Source of the DNA: Planctomycetota bacterium
GTDB lineage: Bacteria; Planctomycetota; UBA8742; UBA2392
DNA: 64,000 bases
Direction: 5' to 3'
NCBI GenBank assembly: GCA_016722065.1
Contig: JADKGX010000005.1
Span: 17,884-81,883 of the forward strand
In this document: in pieces, positions 45,954 through 56,006 of the stretch
Layout of the letters: each line of letters begins with the position of its first letter
Position numbering within the stretch: the stretch's first letter is position 1
Program-made: the position numbers and the translations under genes
Notes under the pieces: model-generated
Database searches by the model: none
Told to the model about the DNA's origin: nothing
What the model saw: only the letters and a program-made list of their open reading frames with translations

Positions 45954-48410
45954 ATGCCCACCTGGTTGATCTGGACACTTGGCCTTGGCGTGCCGCTCAC
46001 AGCGGCTGCGGTGCCAATCATTATTCACCTGATCAACCTGACTCGCTATCGCCGCGTCGAATGGGCGGCGATGGAGTTTCTTCTGAACGCCTACCGTCGC
46101 ACGCGCAAGCGCATGCAGATGGAAAGCCTGATCATGCTGCTGTTGCGGGTAATGGCCGTGATTCTGCTGGCGGCGGCCCTGTTTCCGATGGGCTGCGAAC
46201 GCATCAAGGACTGGGCGGCTGAAACAGCCGGCATGAACAAGTTGACCATCAGCACCGACGCGCCACTGCACCTGGTACTGGTGTTTGACGACTCCGCCAG
46301 CATGGCCTACACCAACGAAGGCCAAAGCGCCTTTGAACGCGGGCGCCAGTATGCCTTGACGCTGGTGGAAAGCATGCGCCCGGGGCGCGACCGCATCAGC
46401 ATCATTCGCCTTAGTGATGTTTACGTGCCGCCTAACGCTGGCGGCATCAAGCCCAGTGACGATGACGCCGCCAAAAGCACACAGCGGCGCGTAAGCCAGT
46501 TGTTTTCACTGGATCTGGATTCCGCCCGCGACACCCTTGCCGCAACGTCGATTGCCGCCGTCGACACCAATGTGCTGGGTGCAATCCGCGAAGCCTCGCG
46601 CGCCATTGAAACCACGCCTGATCAAGACGCCGTGGCGCTGGTCGTGATTTCGGACTTTCTGGAATCCGGCTGGAAGGAACTGCGCAAGGACGGCTCGGTG
46701 CACAAGGACTTCCGCGATGTCATGGAACGCGTCAACACGCGCCTGAAAAAATCCGGCACCACGCCCACGTTCTTTGATGCCGGCTTTGAAAACACCCAGA
46801 ACGTTGCCATTACCAGGGTGGAATGCGCCGAACGCGTTGTGGGCAACGGCATGGAAGCCCGCGTGCTGGTGGACGTGGACTACTTTGCCTCCAGCAGCAA
46901 GGCTGAATCCAAGACCGTGCGCTTGAAGTATCGCATCGATGGCGGTTCGGAACGTCCCTTTGCCGCGCCCGTGACGTTGCAGCCCAACCAGCGGGTGGAT
47001 TCGATCCGGCTGGACCTCAGCCCGCGCGACCTGGCGCTGAAACCTGAAGAAGAAAAGAGTGGGGCATCAAGAAACGTCGAGATTTTCACCGATGAAGCCG
47101 ACGCCCTCAAGGCCGACAACAGCCGCAGCCTGGTGATTCACGTGGTGCCGAACATTCCGATTCTGGTGGTCAATGGCGTGCCAGCACCGCAGCCAGACCT
47201 GGACGAAACGTTCTATCTGGAAACAGCACTGGGCATCAGCAGCAGCCGCACCGAAGAATCGCGCGGTGGCGAGCCCGAAACGCGCATCACGCCAAACCGC
47301 ATCATCACCATGCGGCCCGAACAGTTGATGGCCGTCGAAAGCTTCCTGGATTACCGGTTGGTGATTCTGTGCAACGTAGCCGCGCTGTCGGAAGGCACGA
47401 TTGCCAAACTGGAGGAATTTGTCGCCGCGGGTTACGGCCTTCAGATATTTGACGGCGACCAGCTTGATTTTCAGCGCTGGAACCAGGACCTGTACAAAAA
47501 GGGTGCCGGCCTTCTGCCCGTAAAACTGAAGGATCCCGCCGGCAGCAGCGACAAGTTTGCCCAGGGCTATGAACTGGTGCCCAACGCCGAATCGCACCCG
47601 ATTGTCCGCCTGTTCACGGAATCGCCCGAGGACCGCGAGATCCTGGTCGGGCCCAAGGCCGTGCGCAATTGGCGTGCCGTTGAAATCCCCACAGGGGCCG
47701 AAGCCGACCCGCTTCGCCCTGCCGAGATCCTGTTGAATCTGAACGCGCCCACCGGCGCCGTGCCGTTCATGGTCGAGCGCCCCTTTGGCCGCGGCCGGGT
47801 GATCTACGTGGCAACGACAGCAGGCGAGCGCTGGAACACGCTGTGGAGCAACGGCGAGGGCCTGCCGCTGTTTCTGTACCTGGAAACGGCGCACTACCTG
47901 ACCGGCAACGAGGCCCGCTACTCCAACTTGAGTGTTGGCGAGCCCTGGCGGCGCGCCCTGCGCGTGGCCGATGTGGCGCCGCGCTTTACCATTCGTGACC
48001 CCGCCGGCACACAGGGAGAACTGCTGCCCACGGCAGAGCAGGGCCTGAAACTGCTGGAGTACGGCGGCACAGCTGTGCCCGGCGTGTACACCGTGACGGC
48101 GCTGGATCGTACCGAAAGCGGTGATTCCAAGCGCAAGTGGCAGGAACGTTTTGCGGTCAACATGGAGTCGCGCGAAAGCAACGTGATTCGGCTGGCCGGC
48201 GAGGACGACAAAGATGCCGAGGCCGTATTGCGCGAGTCGCTGGACGGCATGGTGATCCAGTTTCAAAAGGCCGGCACAGAAATCGGTGAAGGCGCGCTGG
48301 CAGGCGCCGACACCGGCGGTGGTCTGTGGTTGTGGCTGGCCACGTTCGGTGTAGGGTTCTTGCTGATGGAAACGCTGTGGTCAGCCGTGATCACAAAGCG
48401 GGAGGATTAA
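45954..48410 (+). CDS. BatA-like VWA membrane protein
   Basis: 818 residues with the N-terminal BatA double-membrane domain: LGLGVPLTAAAVPIIIHLIN (about 9-28), a basic RRVEWAAMEFLL loop, and a second helix (about 58-77). A VWA domain follows with D112-x-S114-x-S116. A GATase-like region near residue 460-510 and a C-terminal membrane helix (LATFGVGFLLMETLW) complete it. BatA-type proteins in Bacteroides affect aerotolerance; the role here is inferred only from the family. The stop is 3 bp from the next start. Confidence 0.92.
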   Translation: MPTWLIWTLGLGVPLTAAAVPIIIHLINLTRYRRVEWAAMEFLLNAYRRTRKRMQMESLIMLLLRVMAVILLAAALFPMGCERIKDWAAETAGMNKLTISTDAPLHLVLVFDDSASMAYTNEGQSAFERGRQYALTLVESMRPGRDRISIIRLSDVYVPPNAGGIKPSDDDAAKSTQRRVSQLFSLDLDSARDTLAATSIAAVDTNVLGAIREASRAIETTPDQDAVALVVISDFLESGWKELRKDGSVHKDFRDVMERVNTRLKKSGTTPTFFDAGFENTQNVAITRVECAERVVGNGMEARVLVDVDYFASSSKAESKTVRLKYRIDGGSERPFAAPVTLQPNQRVDSIRLDLSPRDLALKPEEEKSGASRNVEIFTDEADALKADNSRSLVIHVVPNIPILVVNGVPAPQPDLDETFYLETALGISSSRTEESRGGEPETRITPNRIITMRPEQLMAVESFLDYRLVILCNVAALSEGTIAKLEEFVAAGYGLQIFDGDQLDFQRWNQDLYKKGAGLLPVKLKDPAGSSDKFAQGYELVPNAESHPIVRLFTESPEDREILVGPKAVRNWRAVEIPTGAEADPLRPAEILLNLNAPTGAVPFMVERPFGRGRVIYVATTAGERWNTLWSNGEGLPLFLYLETAHYLTGNEARYSNLSVGEPWRRALRVADVAPRFTIRDPAGTQGELLPTAEQGLKLLEYGGTAVPGVYTVTALDRTESGDSKRKWQERFAVNMESRESNVIRLAGEDDKDAEAVLRESLDGMVIQFQKAGTEIGEGALAGADTGGGLWLWLATFGVGFLLMETLWSAVITKRED

Positions 48411-48413
48411 CGG

Positions 48414-51400
48414 GTGGGACGCAAGATCTTCCAGGTGTGTTTTGGCGCCGTGCTGCTGGCAACGCTGGTCGGGCTGGTCTACGCCATGGTGGCCCCCGCG
48501 GACCTCGTGCGCCTGATTTCTCCGCGCTCGGTGCTTACCTGGTCCAACTTTGACCCGATGTCCTCAGAACCCGGCTGGCTGGGCCTGTCGCCCAAAATCT
48601 GGACCGCATTGGTGGCCATTCCGCTGGCTGTGGTGATGCCGCTGCTGGTGTACCTGTACGAGAAAAAGAAAGTCACGCCAGCCACGCGCGGTTTGCTGGC
48701 TGCGGCGCGCGGTGTGGCTCTGCTGCTGCTGTGGCTGTTGATTGCCGGCCCGGCGCTGTCAGACAGCGAAGTCTACACCGAAGGCAGCAAGCTGGCCGTT
48801 TTGATTGACGACAGCCAGAGCATGGGCGCCGAGTCACGCGAGTTTCCGGTGTTCAACGTGCTGGATGACCGCGAATCTGAAGACGTACGCCAGACTCGCG
48901 CGGCCATTGAGGCCTTGGGCATCGTGATTGACCGCCCGCCCGCCCAGGGCTTTGTGACGCTGACAGAAGACGAGATTCAGGTGCGCGCCTTTGTGCGCAA
49001 AGTGGTGCGCGAGCGCGCAGCCCGCCTGAACAAGCGCCTGTCCGAAGTACACGGCAAGCCCTTCGATATCGGCGCCTGGCAGCGCAAGAAGGCCCAGGTA
49101 GACCTGCTGTCCCGCACGGCCGATCTGAAACAGTCCGAACTGTCGGCCGAACAAGCCCGGGAACAACCCGACGAAGGCCGCGTGCGCCGCCTGCAATCAG
49201 AGTTCGACAGCCTGATCCTGCAGTTGCAGAACGCTGAAAAAGATTTCTCGGCGCTGCTGGAAGGCGACCCCCAGGCCGAAAAAACCAGGCAGAAGCGCGC
49301 ACTGGTCGACAACTTGATTGAGACCGTACACGCCGAAGGCCCGCGCCGCTGGGACATCGCCTGTGAACTGATCGCGCAAGGCAACCAGCTTGCCGTGCCC
49401 CAGGGCAGGAACTTGAGCCTGCTGGATCTCATGCGCGCCCGCGCCAAGGAACTGGCCGACCAGAACAAAGACCCGCGCGCCCAAAGCCGCCGGCCCATGC
49501 CCGCGATTCGGTACTTTCTGTTTTCAACCAAGTACGGTCGCGAAAGCCTGACCGACGAGTGCATCCTCGAAATCGGCGAGTCGGACCTTGATTTCCGTGC
49601 ACCCAACGGCCGCCTGACCGAACTTGACCGCGCCCTGGAAGAAGTGCGCCGTTACTACACCAGCGCTGACGACCTGTCGTCGATTTTGCTGCTCACGGAT
49701 GGGCGCGACACGGCCCCGCGCGCCGACAAAGCCGAAAGCCAGGCTGCCAAGGCCCGCAAAGGCGTCGAAGTCGTCACCATCGCTGTCGGCAACCCCAAGC
49801 CCGTCAAGGTGCTGGAACTCTTGTCGGTTTCGGCGGACCGCGAAATTCTCAAGGGCGACTACGTTGATTTCAAGCTGAAGATTCGCAGCGACAAGGCCTA
49901 CCGCGCCGACCCGGCCAAGGGCAAGTCCGGTATCAAGGTCAAGATCGTGCTGTGTGAGGACTCGTTGTCCAATGCCATCGGGTACGAGGAACTGAACGGA
50001 CGCCCGGTGCGAAGCGCCAACGACATGCTGTTTGAACTCGGGCCGGAAGAACTGGCCGAAGTGCGTGTGCGCTACAAGCCCACGGCAGCGGGCAAGCATG
50101 TGTACTTTCTTAAATTGAATGAAGACCGTCTGCCCGACGAAGACACCTATCGCAACAACGTCAAGGAACACTTCCTCGAGGTAATCGATCGCAAGATCAA
50201 AGTGCTGTACCTAGAGCAGGATTTCCGCTGGGAAGCCCGGTACCTCAGTGAGGCCTTAAAGCGCGACAAGAAACTGGAGTATCAAGGATTCTTCTTCAGC
50301 GCCCAGGAAGGCTGGCGCCAGCCCACCAGCAATTACGACGAAGAGGTCAAGAAAAAGGTCAAGCCACTGCGCGCGCCGTTTTACGACGCCACGGCTGGCC
50401 GCGTGGTGCGCGAAAAAGAAGAGTTCTTCAAGCTGAACTACGATGTGATCATTCTGGGCGATGTAGACCCGGCTTCCAACGGCTTTCGGCTGGAGTACTG
50501 GGACTGGATCGAGGAATGGGTATCGCGCCAGCGCGGCGGGCTGATCCTGCTGGCCGGCATGCGCTTCAACCCGCGCGAATACGTCAATAACGAAAAGGCC
50601 CGCGCCCTGTACCCGATTGAGCTCGACCTGCCCAGCAACTACGACAGTCTGGTCAACACCACACAGGAAAAATTCTGGCGCCTGACGCCTGCCGGGCGCG
50701 CCCATGAAGTGCACCGCATGAGCAGCAACCCCGAACGCAACGACGAATTGTGGGGCAGCGTGCGCGAGGGACGCTTCCTGCGCGGGCAGTTACACGGCCT
50801 GTGGTGGTATCAACCCACAGGGGGCATCAAGCCGGCCCCGGCGGTGGCGCTGTCTCGCGTGGTGCGTGAAGGCCAGGTGACCGGTGAAGGCGATGTGCTG
50901 ACCGCCGCCATGCCTTACGGCAACGGCATGAGCCTGTACGTGGGCAGCGACGACACCCACCAGTGGCGCGAATTCGTGGGCGACTACTACTTCTACCGCT
51001 TCTGGCAGAACTCGATTCGTTTTGTCGCCAGCCGCCGCTTGGCCGGCAAGCAGCAGCGCGTGGACGTGTATACCGACCAGACCAAATACCAGGTCGGCGA
51101 CGAGGTCAAAATCTACTGCGAGCTGCTGGGCGACATTTACGACGAGGTTGTCCAGAACCAGTTGAAGGAACTCAAGGAATTGCCTGAGCCCTCGGAATCC
51201 GAAAAGGCCCGCCGCGTGCTGGTTGACGTGCAGGCGCGCACCCAGGGTCGCCTGACCAGCCGCAAGGTCATTCTGTCGGAAGTGTCCTGGAGCCCCAACC
51301 TGTTTGAAGGCGTGTTGCAGGCCAATGAACCAGGGCAATTCGACGTCTGGGTGCGCGGCTACGAAGAAAGCCGAAAGGACCCGCACCGATATTCCGTGAT

Positions 51401-51704
51401 CGCGCCAGTCGCCGAACTTCGCGACCTGACACTGGACCTTGATGGCCTGCGCAAACGCAGCACAGACCTGCCGCCGGGCCGCCCGCCCCTGGAATATCAG
51501 GAAGGCAAGCGCATGTACCTGATGACAGACGCCGGCCAGGCCGCGTTGGAAGTGCGCGAGCGCGAAAACGAAGTCAAAGGCCTGACCAGCCTTTTGTGGG
51601 ATCGCAAGGAAGACCCCTTCCGGCTGCGTTCCCTGCTGCTGGGTTTGATGCTGGTGCTGCTGGCCGGTGAATGGCTTACGCGCAAGCTTTCGCGCCTGGT
51701 ATAG
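48414..51704 (+). CDS. Large VWA membrane protein
   Basis: 1096 residues. Hydrophobic helices lie at about 7-26, 62-82 and 100-112; a VWA domain begins near 127 with D132-x-S134-x-S136 and has LLTDGRDT near 427. A long charged coiled-coil-like insert (about 190-320, with runs such as LQSEFDSLILQLQNAEKDF) separates the two parts of the VWA domain, which is unusual. The C-terminus has one membrane helix and RK. The GTG start has GGGAGG 9 bases upstream and is 3 bp after the BatA-like stop, so the two are co-translated. Partner and ligand are unknown. Confidence 0.88.
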   Translation: MGRKIFQVCFGAVLLATLVGLVYAMVAPADLVRLISPRSVLTWSNFDPMSSEPGWLGLSPKIWTALVAIPLAVVMPLLVYLYEKKKVTPATRGLLAAARGVALLLLWLLIAGPALSDSEVYTEGSKLAVLIDDSQSMGAESREFPVFNVLDDRESEDVRQTRAAIEALGIVIDRPPAQGFVTLTEDEIQVRAFVRKVVRERAARLNKRLSEVHGKPFDIGAWQRKKAQVDLLSRTADLKQSELSAEQAREQPDEGRVRRLQSEFDSLILQLQNAEKDFSALLEGDPQAEKTRQKRALVDNLIETVHAEGPRRWDIACELIAQGNQLAVPQGRNLSLLDLMRARAKELADQNKDPRAQSRRPMPAIRYFLFSTKYGRESLTDECILEIGESDLDFRAPNGRLTELDRALEEVRRYYTSADDLSSILLLTDGRDTAPRADKAESQAAKARKGVEVVTIAVGNPKPVKVLELLSVSADREILKGDYVDFKLKIRSDKAYRADPAKGKSGIKVKIVLCEDSLSNAIGYEELNGRPVRSANDMLFELGPEELAEVRVRYKPTAAGKHVYFLKLNEDRLPDEDTYRNNVKEHFLEVIDRKIKVLYLEQDFRWEARYLSEALKRDKKLEYQGFFFSAQEGWRQPTSNYDEEVKKKVKPLRAPFYDATAGRVVREKEEFFKLNYDVIILGDVDPASNGFRLEYWDWIEEWVSRQRGGLILLAGMRFNPREYVNNEKARALYPIELDLPSNYDSLVNTTQEKFWRLTPAGRAHEVHRMSSNPERNDELWGSVREGRFLRGQLHGLWWYQPTGGIKPAPAVALSRVVREGQVTGEGDVLTAAMPYGNGMSLYVGSDDTHQWREFVGDYYFYRFWQNSIRFVASRRLAGKQQRVDVYTDQTKYQVGDEVKIYCELLGDIYDEVVQNQLKELKELPEPSESEKARRVLVDVQARTQGRLTSRKVILSEVSWSPNLFEGVLQANEPGQFDVWVRGYEESRKDPHRYSVIAPVAELRDLTLDLDGLRKRSTDLPPGRPPLEYQEGKRMYLMTDAGQAALEVRERENEVKGLTSLLWDRKEDPFRLRSLLLGLMLVLLAGEWLTRKLSRLV

Positions 51705-51723
51705 CGACAGCCCGTCAACTTTC

Positions 51724-52776
51724 ATGCCGACGCCCATTGCCGCCGCTGCGTTTTTCAAGAATCCCACGGCCCTGCCCGTGGCCTCGATCTATGCGGTTTT
51801 CGGGCCAGAAGCCTGGGTGCGGCGCCGCGCGGTGAACGTGCTGGGCCAGCAGCTTGCAGGGCGCGGGCTGGAAGTTCGCCGTGGCCAGGTGGGCGAATCC
51901 ATTACCCGTGTACTGGACGAATTGCGCTCTCCGGCCATGTTCGGTGGCGCCTTTGCGCTGGTGCTGGCCAACGAACGCCAGGGGCCCCGGCACGAGGACT
52001 CGACCCGCTTCAAAGAAGAGTTGCTGGCCTACCTGGAACGCCCCAGCAAGCGCAATGTGCTGGTGTTTGATGCCGCCACCTGGCAGCGCAACCTGGCCGT
52101 GCCCAAGCGCGTGTGCGCAGACTTTCCAAGCGTGATCTGCGAAGAACTCAAGCCCTGGGAAACCGCAGCCTGGGATGGCTACGCCAGCCTGCAAGCCGCC
52201 GAACACGGCCTGAAGGTGGATGGCCGCGCCATGGCAGCCCTGCGCGAATACGTCGGTGGCAGCCTGGCCCGTGCGGAACACGAAATGGCCAAGCTGGCGC
52301 TGCTGTGCCCCAGCGGCAAAGTAAGCCCTGACGACATTGCCCGGGCCTGCGGCTTTGAAGGTCAGGACCTTACGTTTCCGCTGTGCGATGCCGTGCTGGC
52401 AGGCGACACCGCTGGTGCGCTCAAGAACGCCGCGCGGCTGGCCATCAAGGCCGATGTTTCGACGGTGCTGCCGCTACTGGCGCTGTTGCGTCTGCAGGTG
52501 CTGGCTTTGGGCCGCGCGGCACTGGCCCTGCTGGAAGGAGTCGCACCGGCCGATGCGTTAAGTCGTTCCAAGGCGCGGGTGCGGGAACCGTTGAAACCGG
52601 GGTTTATGCGCACGGCCAAGGGGCTGCGTCGCGACCGGATAGGTGCTGCCGTGACGATTCTCATGCAGGCGGACGAAGAAATGAAGTCCTCCAGCCCGGA
52701 TCCCGGCATTCTGCTTGTTGCTGTCGTATCACGCCTGTGTGAAATTTTGCATACCGGCAAACCAGTAGCTTCGTAA
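51724..52776 (+). CDS. holA: DNA polymerase III delta subunit HolA
   Basis: HolA opens the sliding clamp as part of the clamp loader. The 350 residues show the family order: YAVFGPEAWVRRRAV start, ALVLANERQGP, a region with LVFDAATWQRNL, and the helical C-terminus LLALLRLQVLALGR. The Walker motif is lacking, as in other delta subunits. It follows the VWA operon by 19 bp on the same strand. Confidence 0.9.
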   Translation: MPTPIAAAAFFKNPTALPVASIYAVFGPEAWVRRRAVNVLGQQLAGRGLEVRRGQVGESITRVLDELRSPAMFGGAFALVLANERQGPRHEDSTRFKEELLAYLERPSKRNVLVFDAATWQRNLAVPKRVCADFPSVICEELKPWETAAWDGYASLQAAEHGLKVDGRAMAALREYVGGSLARAEHEMAKLALLCPSGKVSPDDIARACGFEGQDLTFPLCDAVLAGDTAGALKNAARLAIKADVSTVLPLLALLRLQVLALGRAALALLEGVAPADALSRSKARVREPLKPGFMRTAKGLRRDRIGAAVTILMQADEEMKSSSPDPGILLVAVVSRLCEILHTGKPVAS

Positions 52777-52826
52777 CCCGTTTGTGTGGTGTAGACTTCC
52801 GGCTTGTCCTTGGGTCAAATGCAACC

Positions 52827-53915
52827 ATGGTCGTACCGAACTACGATGACGAAGTGATTGAGGACTACGATGAGGTAGTTCCCTCTGAGGACTCCGCGCG
52901 CAAACCCAAGGTTGCTTCGGCCACCGGCGGGCCAGTGCAGCGTCCTACGCGCGAAATCAAACCATCCGACAAGCTCAAGCCGGGCTCGGCGGGCAACCAG
53001 CGGCCGGCGACTTCGATGAACCCGTCGCCCAAGCCCAAATCGGGCGCTGCGGCGCGGCCCGCTGGAATCGATCCGGCGCTGGGCGACCTGTCGCCAGAGG
53101 AAATGGCAGCCGCCACCGCCGGCAAGGGCAAGATCACGCACAGCCAGGCCAAGCTGATCTGGATTATCTGCATTGGCGTGTGTGTGCTGGGTGTGGGTGC
53201 CGTGGCCGTGCATTATTTCTTCTTTCGCGAGCCAGCCAGCGGGCCCGTGGCCAACAATGGCCCGGTCAACCGTCCCGGCCTGGTTCCGCCCAAAAACACG
53301 ACCGAAAAGACCCCGCACGAAAAACGCGCCGACACGTTTGTCATTTTTGTCGGCCAGGCCATGCAGAAGATGAACCGCAGCCGCGCCTGGGATTTCTTCA
53401 TGGTCGGCAAACTCAAGTTCCAGAACTCTCTGGACGCGGCCATGGACGCCAAGAAAAAAGAAGCACCCCAGGAAGAACAGGAACGCCTGTGGGCCGAAAC
53501 CATCAAAGCCTGGTACGAGGCCAAGTACCGCGCCGCCGTGGTGCGCACCGTGTACTGGGATCCGAGTATTGAGGACCTCTTGACGGTCAATATCAGCGAC
53601 CGCAAGGAAGTGCTGGGCCTGCGCGACCAGGACCTGGAAAACGAGAAATTCCAGATCTACCAGGCCGCGATCAGCAAACTGGACCAGCAGACCGCTGGCA
53701 TCCAGAAATTCCAGACCGATGTGATCAAGTATGACCTGGTGGCCGGCAAGGTTTACGGCAGCGAAAAGTGGCCACCGACTTGGGAAAACGAAAAGAAGAA
53801 GTGGAATGCGGCCGGGGATTCGCCGCCGAACATTCCACAGGAAGACCTGGATTTCTGCAAAGGCCCCAACTATGGGGACGGCGAGAAACCCGAATACGAA
53901 AAAATGCAAGGATAG
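52827..53915 (+). CDS. Single-span membrane protein of unknown function
   Basis: The first ~110 residues are Pro/Lys/Ser-rich and probably disordered, then one membrane helix near 112-134 (LIWIICIGVCVLGVGAVAVHYF) and a helical outer domain of ~230 residues. The N-terminus has no signal peptide, so it should face the cytoplasm with the C-terminal part outside. It is the last gene before a strong terminator and probably ends the operon that starts near 37.6 kb. I do not recognise a family. Confidence 0.75.
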   Translation: MVVPNYDDEVIEDYDEVVPSEDSARKPKVASATGGPVQRPTREIKPSDKLKPGSAGNQRPATSMNPSPKPKSGAAARPAGIDPALGDLSPEEMAAATAGKGKITHSQAKLIWIICIGVCVLGVGAVAVHYFFFREPASGPVANNGPVNRPGLVPPKNTTEKTPHEKRADTFVIFVGQAMQKMNRSRAWDFFMVGKLKFQNSLDAAMDAKKKEAPQEEQERLWAETIKAWYEAKYRAAVVRTVYWDPSIEDLLTVNISDRKEVLGLRDQDLENEKFQIYQAAISKLDQQTAGIQKFQTDVIKYDLVAGKVYGSEKWPPTWENEKKKWNAAGDSPPNIPQEDLDFCKGPNYGDGEKPEYEKMQG

Positions 53916-53922
53916 ACCAACC

Positions 53923-53945
53923 GGGGCGGCTACAGCCGCCCCTTT
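53923..53945 (+). terminator. Rho-independent terminator
   Basis: GGGGCGGC, loop TACA and GCCGCCCC form an eight-pair stem followed by TTTGCTTT, after the stop at 53915. Confidence 0.85.
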
Positions 53946-54012
53946 GCTTTGGAATTGCACTGGCCTTGACGATGTGGTTCTCTGGATTGGCAGTGAGACA
54001 CAGGAGACGGTG

Positions 54013-54774
54013 ATGGCGAAACTTCTCAAGCTGGCGGTGTACGTGTTTGCCTTTCTTGGCTTTGTGGTGACGGCCGTTTGCGGCTACACCTACTTCACGA
54101 ACAAGGAACTGCTGGCCGAGTTCTGGAACGTGCGCGACGACTTCAAGCAGGTACCTGCCGAACGCCAAAAAGAAGTGGTGGCGGAGCTTCCAGCCCGCAT
54201 GACGTTTGAGCGCGAAGTGCGCGACGACATGAAGGTGCTGCCCGACGACCGCCAGAAAGACCTGTACGAACAACTGGCTTCCTCGCGCGACCAGGTGTTT
54301 GAACAGTTCAAACAACGCATCAAGGCCGAGGCCGAAATCACCCGCAAAGCCAAAGACGCCAAAGAAGCCACCAAGGTCATTGAAGACACGCTGGGCAAGG
54401 TCAACGTGGGTTTTGACCTGACCGGCGGCGGCAAATCCGGCGCACCCAAAGTCGACAACCTGGCTGCGGTCAGCAAGCAGCAGGGCGAAGTCAGCAAATC
54501 CAGGTTGGCCTATGGCAAGTCGATGGATTCCAAGAATTCGGCCGATCGCGTCAACGCGGCCATCGTGGTGCTCGAGTCGCTGGACAAACTGGGCAGCGAA
54601 ATCCAGGCGGCCCGCAAGAAGTCACTAAGCAGCAGCGAAAAGGACCGGCTGGGCGACGTGGTGACGGACGCCAAAGCCAATTTTTACAGCGTCAAGCAGA
54701 CCCCAGGCTTGATTGATAACGACCGCGCCAAAAAACTGATGAACAGCGTGCGCGACAAGCTGGGCGAAGACTAG
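54013..54774 (+). CDS. Small membrane-anchored coiled-coil protein
   Basis: GGAG six bases before the ATG at 54013. One membrane helix (about 6-27; LAVYVFAFLGFVVTAVCGY), then a long charged helical region rich in Glu, Lys and Asp that looks coiled-coil (EREVRDDMKVLPDDRQKDLYEQL). The total is 253 residues; no enzyme motif. It is a separate transcription unit between two terminators. The function is unknown. Confidence 0.75.
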   Translation: MAKLLKLAVYVFAFLGFVVTAVCGYTYFTNKELLAEFWNVRDDFKQVPAERQKEVVAELPARMTFEREVRDDMKVLPDDRQKDLYEQLASSRDQVFEQFKQRIKAEAEITRKAKDAKEATKVIEDTLGKVNVGFDLTGGGKSGAPKVDNLAAVSKQQGEVSKSRLAYGKSMDSKNSADRVNAAIVVLESLDKLGSEIQAARKKSLSSSEKDRLGDVVTDAKANFYSVKQTPGLIDNDRAKKLMNSVRDKLGED

Positions 54775-54789
54775 CGCACAGCAACCTTG

Positions 54790-54819
54790 CCGGGGCCCTT
54801 TGGGCCCCGGTTTCATTTT
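54790..54819 (+). terminator. Rho-independent terminator
   Basis: CCGGGGCCC, loop TTT and GGGCCCCGG form a nine-pair stem followed by TTTCATTTT. The T tract overlaps the stop of the convergent nnrE-like gene. Confidence 0.85.
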
Positions 54820-55613
54820 GGCTGGGCGGCGTCGATCCAGCTTTGGGGTATGCCGATCTCTGCCACAATGACTTTACCGCAGCAGGCCGGGCCGGCACCC
54901 CGGGCAAAGCCGGGCTTGTGCGCGGCAAAGGTAACCGTGACATCGGCGCGCAGGCATATACCCAGCACATCGCCGGTGTCTGCATCCAGGCCGCTGGGCA
55001 GGTCCAGCGCCAGTCTCACAGCGGGCGATTCGTTGGCCAGCTTGATCACGGCGCGCTGTGGGTCCTCAATCGCGCGCGTCAGCCCGGTGCCGAACAACGC
55101 ATCCACGATCAGGGGCGCTCGTTGCAACAGGGGCTGAATCTCGCGCGCTGATGGGCCGTCGCACACCTGGCGCAGCGCAACGCCCAGTTTGGCCAGCAAC
55201 GCGGCATTGTGTTGCACATCCGGTCCCGCGGCAGACAGGCCGTCGCGCGGGCCGCAATAAACTACGGACACCGCATGGCCGCGATTGTGCAGCGTGCGGG
55301 CCAGGGCAAGCCCGTCGCCACCATTGTTGCCGGGGCCGCACAACACCACCGTGGGTTCGGCGCTGAAGTTCAGCGAGTCCTTCCAGGCCTGCACTTCGGC
55401 CAGGGTGCGCGGAATGTCGTCTTTGCTGCCGGGCTGCCCAAGGCGGTTCATGGATTGCGATACGCCATGGGCCCGAAGCAGGCGTTGCGCCTCGCGGGCG
55501 GCTTCACGGGCGGCGTTTTCCATCAACGTGAAGGAAGGAATTCCCAATTCCTCGATCGCGCGGCGATCCAGTTCTCGAACCTGATTGCGGGTCAAAGTCG
55601 GCGGCTGGCCCAT
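54813..55613 (-). CDS. nnrE: NAD(P)H-hydrate epimerase (YjeF_N domain)
   Basis: NnrE interconverts the R and S forms of damaged NAD(P)HX. The start (TRNQVRELDRRAIEELGI), the motif CGPGNNGGDGLALARTL near 108-124 and ALFGTGLTR are typical of the YjeF N-terminal domain. The 266 residues hold only this domain; the NAD(P)HX dehydratase is not fused to it and is not in the window. Confidence 0.93.
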   Translation of the reverse strand: MGQPPTLTRNQVRELDRRAIEELGIPSFTLMENAAREAAREAQRLLRAHGVSQSMNRLGQPGSKDDIPRTLAEVQAWKDSLNFSAEPTVVLCGPGNNGGDGLALARTLHNRGHAVSVVYCGPRDGLSAAGPDVQHNAALLAKLGVALRQVCDGPSAREIQPLLQRAPLIVDALFGTGLTRAIEDPQRAVIKLANESPAVRLALDLPSGLDADTGDVLGICLRADVTVTFAAHKPGFARGAGPACCGKVIVAEIGIPQSWIDAAQPK

Positions 55614-55686
55614 GGCAGCAACCTAGCGCAAGCAAGGGACTGCGGCAACCGCCGCCAGCGTTGTTAAGCTGAGCAAGGAGAATGCC

Positions 55687-55989
55687 TTGACCGACCCATT
55701 TGCCGAAATGCGTTCCCGCCTGGATGGCGCCCTGCAGGTGTATGTCAGCACGTTCTGCTGGGATTGCCGCCGCCTGAAGGGGTTTCTGGAGGAACACAAG
55801 GTGCCGTTTTCACAGGTCAATATCAGTGAGGACGACGACGCCGCGCAGCGCCTGATGGCCGAAACCGGCAAGCGCGGCGTACCCTATATTCTGGTGAACG
55901 ACAAGCACTGGGTGCGCGGCTATCACCGCGAGGCCAGGGGCAAGTTCGACCCGGGGTTGTTGATCCAGGAATTGGCGCAGGCGCTTTGA
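55687..55989 (+). CDS. Glutaredoxin-like protein
   Basis: A 100-residue thioredoxin-fold protein with the active site FCWDCRRLK (CxxC) near residues 23-28 and a GVPYILVNDKHWVRGY segment carrying the cis-Pro. A TTG start at 55687 has AAGGAG six bases upstream. It probably reduces disulphides or mixed glutathione bonds. It overlaps or abuts the start of the thioesterase gene. Confidence 0.9.
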   Translation: MTDPFAEMRSRLDGALQVYVSTFCWDCRRLKGFLEEHKVPFSQVNISEDDDAAQRLMAETGKRGVPYILVNDKHWVRGYHREARGKFDPGLLIQELAQAL

Positions 55990-56006
55990 TCGGTTACAAC
56001 CGGCCC

